Shown: piece by piece, positions 44,525-54,177 of the stretch | Layout: each line of letters opens with the position of its first letter | Position numbering within the stretch: the stretch's first letter is position 1 | Position numbers and translations under genes: made by a program | From: an uncultured Bacteroidales bacterium | Lineage (GTDB): Bacteria; Bacteroidota; Bacteroidia; Bacteroidales; Bacteroidaceae | Length of the DNA: 64,000 bases | Direction: 5' to 3' | Assembly (NCBI GenBank): GCA_902778625.1 | Contig: CACYYM010000010.1 | Coordinates: forward strand, 62,001 to 126,000 | Notes under the pieces: generated by a model | The model's input: the letters and a program-made list of their open reading frames with translations, nothing else | Database searches by the model: none | Told to the model about the DNA's origin: nothing

Positions 44525-47500
44525 TTATTTGCTCAGCATGAATTTCTTGCCGTTTCTGATGTAGATATTGCCCGGCTTCAAGTCGGAAACTCGACGGCCC
44601 ATCAGGTCGTAGGTAGGAACTTTCTGGTCGTTGAGGTCATCGAGGTTATTTAAGTTCTCGTCTGCCTCAAGCTCTTCGATGCCATCTACCATATCGCTAG
44701 TGAGGTCGCCGACAATTGTGCCGAACCTGTCCCAACCGGCTGCGAGGTAAGCCTCCACAGCGCTGGGATAAACATGGATGGTGCGGTTCTTGCCACTGAA
44801 GAGGTAGTCGGTGACACCCGTCAGGCTCGGGGGCGTCATCGGTGTGGCATAGACGGTCTTGACGGGCGAGCTGTAGAAGACGCCCTGGCCCATCGTCTTG
44901 ACGTTCTTTCCTATATAGGCCGTCATCAGCTGGTTGCAGTAGGCAAAGGCATCGCCGCCTACCGATGTCACCTTGTCGGGGATGATGATGGACCTGAGTG
45001 AAGAGCCGGAGAAGGCGGTGCCGCCAATCGAAGTGAGGTTCTGCGGCAACCTCATGGATACGAGCTTCTTGATGTTCTGGAAAGCAGAGGCCGCGATGGA
45101 GTTGGTCCGGGCGCGCTCCAGGTCGATGGACTGCAGGTTCTCCTTGTTGATGAGCTGCTTCATATAGTTGATGTCGGTAGCATTGATCGGGCCGCTGACA
45201 ATGAGCTTGATGGCCTGGTCGTTCTTCAGCTCTCTCCTGAGCGTGCCGGCCGTGGTCAGCTCGACGTATTCCGTGCCGTTTCCGGCCTTCGTCACCTCGT
45301 GATATGTACCGTCGGCATCATAAGAATAGATGGTAAAGCCGTCGCCTACACTTGTCGGGATACAGATGTTCTTAGCATTGGAAGCATAAACAATGGCGCT
45401 GTCGGCATCGAGCATGAAGAAGCCCAAGCCGCCATTGCCCTCGAAGGCATAAAGGCTGTCGGACTGGAGATAGACATATTCCGAGGGTTCGCAACCGCCC
45501 GGCCAGTAAGATGTGAACTGACCCAACTCGCCGTACTGCCCGACCTTGTCGGAGCCGTTACGCTTCCTGCCAGCCGCCTGCAGGAATCCCGTCGAAAGAA
45601 CATAGTCAGCACGGTCTTCGACAAAGATAATCTCGCGGTTCTTCACGGGATACTGCTTGATGTTGTTCTTTGTTGAATTGATGTCGGCCTTGAGCACTGT
45701 AAGGTTGTGCGAGCCATAGTCCTCTATCTTAGTTCCCTTCTTTATGGGTTCGAAGAAGCCCCAGATGTTGAAGAAGTCGGTCAAGTCTTCCTGTGCCACC
45801 TCACAGACCTTGCGGACAAACTTCAGACCGCCATTCTTGTTGTTTGAGGCGTTGTAAAGCACCAGCGGGTCGTTTCGGAGTGCCTTGAAGAGTTCGGGAT
45901 AGAAGGAAGTGTTCTTCTGGCCGAGGTGATAATAGAGATACAGGTCCCAATACATGCGAAGCCGGCTGTTCACATCCCTGAAATAGAATGGCTCGCGACG
46001 CGCAAACTCGTCCATAACTGTTGAGAGCGACGAGCCGCCCGAAGTGTTCAGGCCGTCGAGATAGCACACAAGGTTCGAGAAGACATTGTTTGAAGCCTCG
46101 GTGCAGCCCTCGACATTAATGGCGCGCTGGTTGTTGTGGCCGCACTCGTGTCCTGCGCACCAGTCGTCCATGTTCTTGTTCAGAGCATTAAGGCAATTCT
46201 TGATGCAGTCGATGCCATTAAATGAGACACGGTATCCGCTCGAGTTGGCATAACCGGCATCCTCCGGCTCGCCCTCGATAGCAAAGTTCGGGTTGTTGTA
46301 GAAGAGGGGGTATATTGCTTCGCCACCGGTAAGATACCACGGATAACCGGCTCTCTTGCCCGAGGCGACATATTCTGTCATACCCATCAAGTCCTTCTCC
46401 CAGACGGCAACGCTGTCATACCAGCAGATGCTCTTGTCGACAGTGCTGGGGAAGACTGTCTTGAAGGAAGAGGTCTTGAGGTGGAAGAGTGAGTGTTCAC
46501 CTCGAACAGTGAAGCGGCCAAGTGTCGATGCATTGCGGAGCGCCTTGTAGTCGGCATCGCTGTGGCGGCTGATGTCATAGTAGCCATTCACCTTACCGCC
46601 TTCGACATGAATCTTGATGCTGGGCCACTGGTCGAGCGTCTTGGTCTGCGATTTTGTGTCTGCAGTGTAAACAACATAATAGAGCGCATTCTTCACGCCA
46701 TCGACAACATTGAGGCCCTTTGTCAGCCTCTTACCTGTTTGGGCATTTGTGATGAGCTGATTCTCCACGCAGCCTGCAAAATAAAGTGTTGCATCGCTCG
46801 GAACATCCTCATCCACAAAGACATAAATCTCGTCGCCGTCATTCTGGGCATAGATGCCCGTCGGGTTGCCCATATAGGATCCGCCACTGGCCATCATCTT
46901 GTCGTTCCAGTAGTTTGCGTCGCTGTATGCCTTGTAGTCGTGTATGCGGAAGTCCTTCTCATAAGTTGCCCAGCTTTCATTCTTTACCTTGAGAGCAATA
47001 TCCACCATATACTGTGGGAGGGTGTCTTGAACCATCGCCTCCGTCAGGTCTTCATCGCTGAGAGCCTGATACTCGCCCTTCAGGACGGTGCAGGCAGCGT
47101 CTTCGAAGTACTTTCCGCTCTTAGCCTTCGCGATAGCATTCGGATCAGCTTCCTGGGGATGAGTGTTCTCCAAGCCGCCATAGATGGTGCCATAGCTGTT
47201 CCAACTTGATGCTTTATAGTCGCTTAGCACCTCTGTATAAACATAAATCTTAGGGCTCGACGAGAAGAGATATGCTGGTGTGGCTGGAGGCGTAAGGGGC
47301 TTCACGTAAGCCACCTTCACATTCGAACTGTAGAAGACGCCCTGGTAAAGTTGGCTTACTTTCTTGCCGATAACGACGGTGTCGAGAGAAGAGCAATAGG
47401 CAAAGGCGTCGCCCCCCAACTTCATCACCGAGCCGGGAATGTCAATCTTCTTGAGGCCAGTTCTCGAGAAGGCATTGGTCTGAATAGCTGTCACATTTGT

Positions 47501-47848
47501 TGGCAACACCATCCGCTGGAGCTTTGAGCACTCATAGAACATCTTCTCGCCAATGATGTTGTCCTGCGTTGTGAAACTTTCCGTGTAAGCCTCACCGCCA
47601 CTGACAATGCTGACGCCCGACCAATCGAGCTTTGTCACCGTACCGGCCTGCACCAATGAGCGGATGAACTTGATGTCGGTGCCATTGATGACGCCCGTCA
47701 CCTTCAGTTCCTGTTCGGTTTCCGTCAGGAGAGACTGCAGCGTGCCAGCCGTCTCGACATTAATCTCTGTCACAGCCCAGAGGCTTGTCTGGGCGAGACA
47801 CACTACGGCTGCAAGCAACAGCCTTTGTAATCTTTTCATGTGTTCCAT
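44525..47848 (-). CDS. M60-like metallopeptidase with BspA-like LRRs and T9SS tail, copy 2
   Basis: 1107 residues, same order as copy 1: signal peptide (1-26), LRRs, M60-like domain with HECGHNNQ (His567), second LRR block, T9SS-type tail (YDLMGRRVSDLKPGNIYIRN, then GKKFMLSK). Similarity to copy 1 runs end to end, so the pair arose by tandem duplication. The two differ in loops around the active site and in the pre-tail linker (Asn/Leu/Asp-rich here), which may mean different glycoprotein targets. A third copy survives only as a stub upstream. Confidence 0.85.
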   Translation of the reverse strand: MEHMKRLQRLLLAAVVCLAQTSLWAVTEINVETAGTLQSLLTETEQELKVTGVINGTDIKFIRSLVQAGTVTKLDWSGVSIVSGGEAYTESFTTQDNIIGEKMFYECSKLQRMVLPTNVTAIQTNAFSRTGLKKIDIPGSVMKLGGDAFAYCSSLDTVVIGKKVSQLYQGVFYSSNVKVAYVKPLTPPATPAYLFSSSPKIYVYTEVLSDYKASSWNSYGTIYGGLENTHPQEADPNAIAKAKSGKYFEDAACTVLKGEYQALSDEDLTEAMVQDTLPQYMVDIALKVKNESWATYEKDFRIHDYKAYSDANYWNDKMMASGGSYMGNPTGIYAQNDGDEIYVFVDEDVPSDATLYFAGCVENQLITNAQTGKRLTKGLNVVDGVKNALYYVVYTADTKSQTKTLDQWPSIKIHVEGGKVNGYYDISRHSDADYKALRNASTLGRFTVRGEHSLFHLKTSSFKTVFPSTVDKSICWYDSVAVWEKDLMGMTEYVASGKRAGYPWYLTGGEAIYPLFYNNPNFAIEGEPEDAGYANSSGYRVSFNGIDCIKNCLNALNKNMDDWCAGHECGHNNQRAINVEGCTEASNNVFSNLVCYLDGLNTSGGSSLSTVMDEFARREPFYFRDVNSRLRMYWDLYLYYHLGQKNTSFYPELFKALRNDPLVLYNASNNKNGGLKFVRKVCEVAQEDLTDFFNIWGFFEPIKKGTKIEDYGSHNLTVLKADINSTKNNIKQYPVKNREIIFVEDRADYVLSTGFLQAAGRKRNGSDKVGQYGELGQFTSYWPGGCEPSEYVYLQSDSLYAFEGNGGLGFFMLDADSAIVYASNAKNICIPTSVGDGFTIYSYDADGTYHEVTKAGNGTEYVELTTAGTLRRELKNDQAIKLIVSGPINATDINYMKQLINKENLQSIDLERARTNSIAASAFQNIKKLVSMRLPQNLTSIGGTAFSGSSLRSIIIPDKVTSVGGDAFAYCNQLMTAYIGKNVKTMGQGVFYSSPVKTVYATPMTPPSLTGVTDYLFSGKNRTIHVYPSAVEAYLAAGWDRFGTIVGDLTSDMVDGIEELEADENLNNLDDLNDQKVPTYDLMGRRVSDLKPGNIYIRNGKKFMLSK

Positions 47849-47861
47849 ATCATTGTCTATT

Positions 47862-48172
47862 TTATCTTATTACAAACTTCTTGCCGTTCCTGATATAAAT
47901 GGTGCCTGGCCACCGCTGACGATGCGGACGCCCGACCAGTCAAGCTTCTTTACGGTTCCCGCCGTAACGAGTTGGCGGATATACTTGATGTCGGAGCCGT
48001 TGATGACGCCCGTCACCTTGAGTTCCTGTTCGGTGCTTGTCAGCAGGGACTGAAGTGTACCAGCCGTCTCGACGTAGATTTCTGTCACAGCCCAAAGGTT
48101 TGTATGGACAAAAAGCAGCAGGACGGTCAGCAACACCCCATAGAGGTTTATAATATGGTTTTTCCTAATCAC
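47862..48172 (-). pseudogene. Stub of a third M60/LRR gene (5' and 3' ends fused out of frame)
   Basis: The N-terminal 88 residues (signal peptide, AVTEIYVETAGTLQSLL, TVKKLDWSGVRIVSGG) match the start of copy 2 closely. Immediately after Ser-Gly-Gly the sequence jumps, in another frame, to PGTIYIRNGKKFVIR and a stop at 47862-47864, the end of the same gene type. About 3.1 kb of middle is missing. The stub frame itself ends at 47870 after a nonsense tail. Deletion of a third tandem copy is the simplest reading. Confidence 0.85.
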
Positions 48173-48375
48173 CTAGTTGTTAGTTTTATCAAAATTCGCA
48201 CGCAAAGTTATCTTTTTCTACTCATTTCTGCAAGAGAAAAACTATTTTTCTGAAAAGAAAAATGAAAAAGATGGAAAAAACGCAATTATCAATGTCCATT
48301 ATCAACTATCATTTCAAAGAACGCTCTCAATACCCTTCGAGAAGGGCGTGTTGTGGTCGGCCATGTGCTGTACGT

Positions 48376-48431
48376 CAGCCCCCTCCCATCCTCCTAGGGG
48401 AGGTTTTGTATACCGCGGAGGGGTTAGCGGG
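48376..48431. repeat. CCCC/GGGG repeat, degenerate copy
   Basis: CAGCCCCCTCCCATCCTCCT then AGGGGAGGTTTT, followed by GGAGGGGTTAGCGGG. Lies in the 1.2-kb gap upstream of the stub gene. Confidence 0.55.
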
Positions 48432-48442
48432 TGAAGTTTGCA

Positions 48443-48484
48443 GCCTTCGCGTGTTAAATTGCGCACTTTAACGTGCCGAAGACT
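48443..48484. repeat. 22-bp palindromic array R9, two units
   Basis: Inverted cores CGTGT at 48450 and CGTGC at 48472, exactly 22 bp apart, with TTAAA-type arms as in R1. Not adjacent to a stop codon. Confidence 0.6.
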
Positions 48485-48649
48485 GCCGAGAACCCTGCAG
48501 ATGTTCTCCATCTTTCACACTGCAAAGGTACGGCATTTTTCCTGCGCCACCAAATTTTTGGCATCGAATTGGGCCGATTTTCAGCACGAATTTGAGCGAT
48601 TTTGCGCAGGGCTTGCTCGCAACCTGGAAGCACTTCCGCGAACATGTGG

Positions 48650-48837
48650 TTTTTGACTCAGAATTCAGAATTCAGTTTCTATGTGAGGGGGTCATTCAGT
48701 GGGAAATATGGCTCTTAGAATTTTATAATATATATATATATATATTATAAAATTTTTAGTGGCAAAAACTTGTTTACTGTTTGCTGAGTGTGTTTACTGC
48801 TCATAAAAAAACTGAATTCTGAATTCTGAGTCAAAAA
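48650..48837. mobile_element. MITE-like element with 29-bp terminal inverted repeats
   Basis: Left end 48650-48678 (TTTTTGACTCAGAATTCAGA...) and right end 48809-48837 are perfect 29-bp inverted repeats. A long AT palindrome (about 48719-48756, AATTTTATAATATATATATA...) lies inside. No gene fits in its 188 bp. It could be a non-autonomous transposon or a strong cruciform. The rest of 48173-49351 holds a 10-bp direct repeat AAAATCACAC near 49195-49230 and nothing else I can name. Confidence 0.6.
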
Positions 48838-49351
48838 TATATGTAAAGAAACTCGCAGAATGGTTAATAGTTGTTAATTTGTCATTTTGTCATTTTTTCA
48901 CATCGCTTTTGCAGATTGCTTGTTTTCGTAGTGCATCAAACATTGCAATGCAAAATTTCTCCCCTACTCTTGCAGGTTAGGGAGAGTTTTCGTAGCTTTG
49001 CAGGCGAAAGGAATTTTGACGACAACGGGTTTGCGAGACGAAAACGCGAAATGTTCAAAAATTGCCCATTTCATCGCAAATTTGGCCCTCAAGAGACTGC
49101 TGCGTTTTCGTTTTTGTGCTGGAATTTGAAGAAAAAACCAGACATTTCTGCCAGGAAATCTCAGCCGCCATGACCGGTAAAAGTCCATCACAAAATCACA
49201 AAATCACACAAAATCACACAAAATCACAAGCGAAAATCAGAGGCGCTTCCTTTTATTACGTAACAATTTCTGTTTTTCCTTTCCGATTTTGGGTTTTTTC
49301 GCACCTTGACTTCGTCATGCTACATCTTTTGCCCGGAAAAAGTCAAATAAA

Positions 49352-49383
49352 TTTGATTTTTCGCTCGCTTATTTGTACCTTTG
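49352..49383 (+). promoter_or_regulatory. Promoter of the six-hairpin glycosidase-like gene
   Basis: TTTG (49352-49355), 20 bp, TACCTTTG (49376-49383): exact consensus. The ATG at 49421 is 37 bp downstream, excluding an earlier in-frame start. Confidence 0.85.
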
Positions 49384-49420
49384 TCCTCTGGTAAACCAAA
49401 AACTACAACTACTAACCACT

Positions 49421-51430
49421 ATGAAGCATTTCTTTTTCATTCTTTCTCTGCTCTGTATCTCAACTCTTCAGGCAAATGACAACAGATGGCACGTGAACGC
49501 CGAGCATTCCGTGCAATGGGACACTCAGGACAGCTCGCTGCCCTATAATGACCATATCGAGATGGCTGGCTCCAGAGCTGCAGTGGTCTATTACTGGGGC
49601 ATCGACGCCCAGAAGCATTTCACGCTCGACCGCCACTTGGTCTTCCCGATGCTCCGTACCATTCCGAACAATACACACGCCAGCTGGATGCCTCGCTGCG
49701 ATGTGGATTTCCTGAAAGGCATGACGGCCAACAAGCGCCTTATGAGCCTGCAGGAGGTCAAGGTGGTCACTATCAATGGGGTGCTGACAGTCTTCGGCAC
49801 TATGAAGGGCGACGGCAATGACTTCGAGCTCACCAGGAAGCTCTTCCCAAGTCCTTCAAAGACAGCCGTTTGCGAGAAGTACACCATCAAGAACATCGGT
49901 CAGAAGAAAGAGACCGTGCTGGTGCCTGCGCTCCACTCTGTGCGCACCACAAACAAGGAGGATGGCACGCGAGGCTCCTATTGTTTGGTGGCGAGGACGG
50001 AGTTTCAGGAGGACTTCAAGGCTGTCTTGGAGCCAGGGGAAAGCACCACATTCTATTGCTCCATTCAGGCCTATGCTCCCAAAGACGAAAAGGAGGTGGC
50101 GCTGGATGTGGAAAAGGAGTTGCAGGAGCGCGAAGGGTTTGTGGAGGAAGTAACAAACAAGCGACTCCACTTCTATTGCCCCGACAACACAATCACGACG
50201 CTCTTTGAGATGAGCAAGATTCGCGCCAGCGAGAGCATCTTCGAGACGCAGAACGGCCTGATGCACGCTCCTGGAGGCGAGTCATACTATGCCGCTATGT
50301 GGTGCAATGACCAGGCGGAATATGTGAATCCCTTCTTCCCCTTCCTCGGCTACAACAAGGGCAACGAGAGCGCGATGACCACTTGGCGGTGCTACCTGAA
50401 ATACATCAATCCGGAGTACAAGTTTGTGCCTTGGAGCATCATTTGCGGTGGCGACGATGTCTTTGGGCCCTTCGACCGTGGCGATGCTGCCATGCTAGCC
50501 TATGGCGCGAGCCGTTATTGCTTGGAAAGAGGCGACAGGGCAATTGCCGAGCAGGTGTGGCCCTTGATTGAATGGTGCCTTGAGTATTGCCATCGCAAGC
50601 TCAATCAGCACGGAGTAGTTGCCAGCGATGCCGATGAGCTGGAGCACCGCCTGCCCAGCGGCGACGCCAATCTTTGCACGAGCAGCCTTTATTATGACGC
50701 CCTCATCAGCGGGGCTTATCTTGTGGAGGAACTAGGCAAAGGCAAGGCTTTGGCTGCGACTTACAGGAAGCAGGCTGCCGAACTTCGCCAGAACATCGAC
50801 AAGTTCTTCCATGCAACCGTCGAGGGTTACGACACCTATCGCTATTATGAGGGCAACGACGTGCTCCGCTCCTGGATTTGCATCCCCTTGACAATGGGCA
50901 TCTACGAGAGAGCTCAAGGCACTTTGCAGGCCATGTTCTCGCCTCAACTTTGGACAGAGAATGGCATGCTCTCGCAGAGTGGCGACAAGATATTCTGGGA
51001 TCGCTCCACACTCTACGGCTTCCGTGGTGCTTTTGCGGCTGGTCATGCAGACAAGGCTTTGGAGTATCTGAAGAAGTTCAGCACTTTCCGTCTGCTTGGC
51101 GAGCATGTGCCGTATGTTGTGGAGGCTTGGCCAGAAGGCGGTCAGCGCCATCTTTCTGCCGAGAGCGGGCTGTATTGCCGCATCATCACAGAGGGCTTGC
51201 TCGGCTTCCGCCCCACCGGTTTCCGTCAGTTCACACTAACTCCACAAATGCCGACAGAATGGAACGAGTATTCCCTCGCCAACATTTATGCCTGCACAGA
51301 CGAGCCTCTCACAATCCGGGTGCAGCGCTCCAGTGGCAACAAGCTTTATATAAGAATCGAGAAGAACGGAAAGACGTTCAAGACCTTCAAAACAAAACCG
51401 GGCGAACCGGTGAAAGTCAGCGTGAAATAA
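49421..51430 (+). CDS. Secreted six-hairpin glycosidase-like protein
   Basis: 669 residues from ATG 49421. Signal peptide 1-17 (FFFILSLLCISTLQA). The N-terminal third is beta-rich (sandwich-like). Residues about 245-570 appear to be an (alpha/alpha)6 barrel: APGGESYYAAMWCNDQAEYV, FGPFDRGDAAMLAYGASRYC, DADELEHRLPSGDANLCTSS, LYYDALISGAYLVEEL, SAESGLYCRIITEGLLG. The fold is shared by GH78, GH94, GH95 and others. WCNDQAEY and DADELEH may hold the acids. No T9SS tail is seen; it ends PVKVSVK. Substrate unknown. Its end overlaps purN by 14 bp, tail to tail. Confidence 0.7.
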   Translation: MKHFFFILSLLCISTLQANDNRWHVNAEHSVQWDTQDSSLPYNDHIEMAGSRAAVVYYWGIDAQKHFTLDRHLVFPMLRTIPNNTHASWMPRCDVDFLKGMTANKRLMSLQEVKVVTINGVLTVFGTMKGDGNDFELTRKLFPSPSKTAVCEKYTIKNIGQKKETVLVPALHSVRTTNKEDGTRGSYCLVARTEFQEDFKAVLEPGESTTFYCSIQAYAPKDEKEVALDVEKELQEREGFVEEVTNKRLHFYCPDNTITTLFEMSKIRASESIFETQNGLMHAPGGESYYAAMWCNDQAEYVNPFFPFLGYNKGNESAMTTWRCYLKYINPEYKFVPWSIICGGDDVFGPFDRGDAAMLAYGASRYCLERGDRAIAEQVWPLIEWCLEYCHRKLNQHGVVASDADELEHRLPSGDANLCTSSLYYDALISGAYLVEELGKGKALAATYRKQAAELRQNIDKFFHATVEGYDTYRYYEGNDVLRSWICIPLTMGIYERAQGTLQAMFSPQLWTENGMLSQSGDKIFWDRSTLYGFRGAFAAGHADKALEYLKKFSTFRLLGEHVPYVVEAWPEGGQRHLSAESGLYCRIITEGLLGFRPTGFRQFTLTPQMPTEWNEYSLANIYACTDEPLTIRVQRSSGNKLYIRIEKNGKTFKTFKTKPGEPVKVSVK

Positions 51431-51992
51431 GGTCGGTCAGTACTTCCTCAACAACTTTCGGGAAGTACTGCATCTCGAGCTGATGCTCTTTCTCGGCAAT
51501 GTCGTCGGCTGTATCGTCGGGAGAAATGCTTGTCCGAAACTGAGCAATGATTTCGCCGGAGTCGCAAACGGGCGTGACATAGTGGACAGTCATGCCCGTC
51601 TCTGTCTCGCCTGCTGCTTTCACTGCTTCGTGAACATGATGCCCCCACATGCCTTTGCCACCGAACTTAGGCAGGAGAGCCGGATGCAGGTTGATGATTT
51701 TGCGGGGGAAGGCCTCGATGAGGAAATCCGGCACAAGCGGAAGGAAACCTGCCAACACAATGAACTCGATGCCATAACGTTCGAGCAAGGGCAAGGTCTC
51801 ACCGGGATTGTACAACTGCGCCTTCGAGATAACAGCTGTCGGCACACCCAATCTTTCTGCACGAACAAGAGCGTAGGCATCGGGCTTGTTCGATACGACC
51901 AACGCGCACTTCACCGTTTCCGAATGTTCGAAATAGCGAATCAGGTTCTCGCAGTTCGTACCGCTGCCGGAGACAAAGATGGCGATATTCAT
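51417..51992 (-). CDS. purN: Phosphoribosylglycinamide formyltransferase
   Basis: 191 residues from ATG 51992; an open frame continues upstream to 52163 but runs through array R10 and past the -7 box (TATCTTTG, minus strand, 52040-52047), so it is rejected. FVSGSGTNCENLIRYF binds phosphoribosylglycinamide, and INLHPALLPKFGGKG and HYVTPVCDSGEIIAQ hold the catalytic His and Asp. It transfers formyl from 10-formyl-THF in purine synthesis. Confidence 0.94.
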   Translation of the reverse strand: MNIAIFVSGSGTNCENLIRYFEHSETVKCALVVSNKPDAYALVRAERLGVPTAVISKAQLYNPGETLPLLERYGIEFIVLAGFLPLVPDFLIEAFPRKIINLHPALLPKFGGKGMWGHHVHEAVKAAGETETGMTVHYVTPVCDSGEIIAQFRTSISPDDTADDIAEKEHQLEMQYFPKVVEEVLTDLISR

Positions 51993-52095
51993 CACTTGGC
52001 AATTCTGCAATTTTACAATTGTTCGTTCGATTTCGCACGCAAAGATACGGCTTTCTTCCGACACTTGCAAATCAAAAAGAGAAAAAGGAATCGGA

Positions 52096-52201
52096 AAACG
52101 CCGCAGGCGGAAAATAAAACGCCGCGTGCGGGGATTGCAATCGCCGCACGCGAAAATGGTCAACGCCGCACGCGGGGATTAAAACGCCGCCTGCGGGGGT
52201 T
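52096..52201. repeat. 22-bp palindromic array R10 (GC-type), five units
   Basis: Cores at 52103 (GCAGG), 52125 (CGTGC), 52146 (GCACG), 52168 (GCACG) and 52190 (CCTGC); steps of 21-22, the 1-bp shifts coming only from unit inversion. Ends 13 bp before the era stop codon (52214), so it is directly 3' of era. Confidence 0.9.
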
Positions 52202-52213
52202 ATATTTACCCTG

Positions 52214-53095
52214 TTAATCCAGATTGTATCCGTAAGCCTTCATGGCCCGGTCGCTTTGTCGCCAATCCTTATCGACCTTGACGAAAACTTCCAGGTAGAT
52301 GCTCTTGCCGAAAAACTTCTCGAGGCTCTTGCGGGCTTCCGTCGAGACGCGCTTCAGGGCAACGCCCTGGTGCCCGATGATGATGCCCTTCTGCGACTCG
52401 CGCTCCACAAAGATAACCGCGCTGATGCGGATGTTCCGCTCTGTCTCCTTGAACTGCTCGACGACCACCTCCACACTGTACGGTATCTCCTTATCATAAT
52501 AAAGAAGGATCTTCTCGCGGATGATTTCGGTGACGAAGAAGCGGGCAGGTTTGTCCGTCCACTGGTCCTTGTCGAAGTAGGCAGGCGACTCGGGCAAGAG
52601 CTCCTGTATGCGCTTCAGAACATTATCGATATTGAACTTGTGGAGAGCACTGATGGGAATGATTTCCGCCTCAGGCAATGCCTCGTGCCAGAGCTCGACC
52701 TTTTCGGTCAAAGCCTTCTGGTCGCTGAGATCTATCTTGTTGATAAGCACAAGCACGGGTGCAGTCTGCTTCTTCACCTTCTCGAGGAAGTCGCTGTTCT
52801 TGTCGGGCGTCTCCACCATGTCTGTGACATAAAGGAGCACGTCGGCATCCTGAAGGGCACTTTCCGAGAACTGGAGCATCTGCTCCTGCAGCTTGTAGTT
52901 GGGTTTCAGCACGCCAGGTGTATCACTAAAGCATATCTGCATCTCAGGCGTGTTCAGGATGCCCATGATGCGATGCCTTGTGGTCTGTGCCTTAAAGGTA
53001 GCAATGGAGATACGCTCCCCAACGAGGAGGTTCATAAGCGTTGACTTGCCCACATTGGGATTGCCAACGATGTTAACAAAGCCGGACTTATGCAT
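52214..53095 (-). CDS. era: GTPase Era
   Basis: 293 residues. G1 GNPNVGKST (about 10-18), G3 DTPG, G4 NKID, then a C-terminal KH domain (about 205-290; IIGHQGVALKRVSTEARKSL). Era binds the 3' end of 16S rRNA during 30S maturation. It follows fabH with a small overlap on the minus strand. Confidence 0.96.
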   Translation of the reverse strand: MHKSGFVNIVGNPNVGKSTLMNLLVGERISIATFKAQTTRHRIMGILNTPEMQICFSDTPGVLKPNYKLQEQMLQFSESALQDADVLLYVTDMVETPDKNSDFLEKVKKQTAPVLVLINKIDLSDQKALTEKVELWHEALPEAEIIPISALHKFNIDNVLKRIQELLPESPAYFDKDQWTDKPARFFVTEIIREKILLYYDKEIPYSVEVVVEQFKETERNIRISAVIFVERESQKGIIIGHQGVALKRVSTEARKSLEKFFGKSIYLEVFVKVDKDWRQSDRAMKAYGYNLD

Positions 53096-54173
53096 TCTGG
53101 CGAAGCTTGTACCACTCTTCGCGAGTCATCAAGCCTTCCTTATAGAACTGGGCAGGCTCTTTGGCTGCTTCCACGGCGCCATCGTAACCCCATATCATGT
53201 AGCTAGCACCCCAAGTGAAGCCTGCGCCGAAAGCCGTGAAGACGAGCTTGTCGCCTTTCTTAAGCTGCGGCTCATATTCCCAAAGACAAAGAGGAAGGGT
53301 GCCGCCACTGGTATTGGCCATGTGGTCAATGTTAATCATGATGTGGTCCTTCTCGATGCCAATGCGCTGTGCAACGGAAACCTCGATGTTGATGTTTGCC
53401 TGATGCGGTACAACCCAGTCGATATTATCCTTCGTCAAGTTGTTGCGCTTGGTGATGGTTTTGACGGCACTCGTCATGTCGAGTACGGCATGCTTATATA
53501 CTGCACGGCCTTCCTGATAGACGAAGTGCTCGCGGGCATCCACGCTTTCATGGCTTGGCATCTTCGCTGAGCCGCCAGCCGCCATGTGAAGGTTCTGATA
53601 GCCCTTGCCGTCAACATAATAGCAACCATCGATGAGGCCGACTTCTTCCGTCGTTGCCTCCATCATGACACAAGCTGCACCGTCACCAAAGATAGGGCAC
53701 GAGTTGCGGTCCTCGTAGTTAGTCATGGAACTCATGTGGTCGCCGCCGCAAATGATGATGCGCTTATAGCGACCGGAACGGATGTAGGCGGCGCCGGCTT
53801 CCATGCCATACAGGAAACTTGCGCAAGCTGCCTCCATGTCATAACCGAAAGCGTTGGTCAGGCCGCAGTTGCCAATGACGAGCGATGCCGTAGAGGGGAA
53901 ATGATAGTCGGGCGTCGTAGTGGCACAGATGACGAGCTCTATGGAGCTGGGGTCTGCACCTGTTTTACGTAAAAGCTGAGCAACGGCACGCGTCATCATG
54001 TACGATGTTCCGCTGCCTTGCTCAGGCTTGAGGATATGGCGCGTCTTGACGCCAATACGCTCCATAATCCATTCATCGCTGGTATCCACAATCCTCGACA
54101 TCTCTTCGTTGTCGAGGATGTAGGAGGGCACGTATCCGCCCACACCAGTTATGACGGCATTAATCTGTTCCAA
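53088..54173 (-). CDS. fabH: 3-Oxoacyl-ACP synthase III
   Basis: 361 residues from TTG 54173 (MEQINAVITGVGGYVPSYIL); an upstream TTG at 54194 would overlap rpmF. Catalytic triad visible: Cys in DMEAACASFLYGM, His in WVVPHQANINI, Asn in HMANTSGGTLPL. It starts fatty-acid synthesis by condensing acyl-CoA with malonyl-ACP. The order yceD-rpmF-fabH-era on the minus strand matches other Bacteroidetes. Confidence 0.94.
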   Translation of the reverse strand: MEQINAVITGVGGYVPSYILDNEEMSRIVDTSDEWIMERIGVKTRHILKPEQGSGTSYMMTRAVAQLLRKTGADPSSIELVICATTTPDYHFPSTASLVIGNCGLTNAFGYDMEAACASFLYGMEAGAAYIRSGRYKRIIICGGDHMSSMTNYEDRNSCPIFGDGAACVMMEATTEEVGLIDGCYYVDGKGYQNLHMAAGGSAKMPSHESVDAREHFVYQEGRAVYKHAVLDMTSAVKTITKRNNLTKDNIDWVVPHQANINIEVSVAQRIGIEKDHIMINIDHMANTSGGTLPLCLWEYEPQLKKGDKLVFTAFGAGFTWGASYMIWGYDGAVEAAKEPAQFYKEGLMTREEWYKLRQNA

Positions 54174-54177
54174 TCTT

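Noticed and set aside
48841..49350. A gene in the gap before the glycosidase-like gene
   Set aside because: Frames here are short, low-complexity (AAAATCACAC repeats, AT tracts) and lack a promoter or family similarity.
51993..52163. N-terminal extension of PurN through array R10
   Set aside because: The extension is encoded by the repeat (peptide ACGDCNPRTRR also appears in other frames across arrays) and begins upstream of the predicted promoter; the conserved start MNIAIFVSGSG fits 51992.
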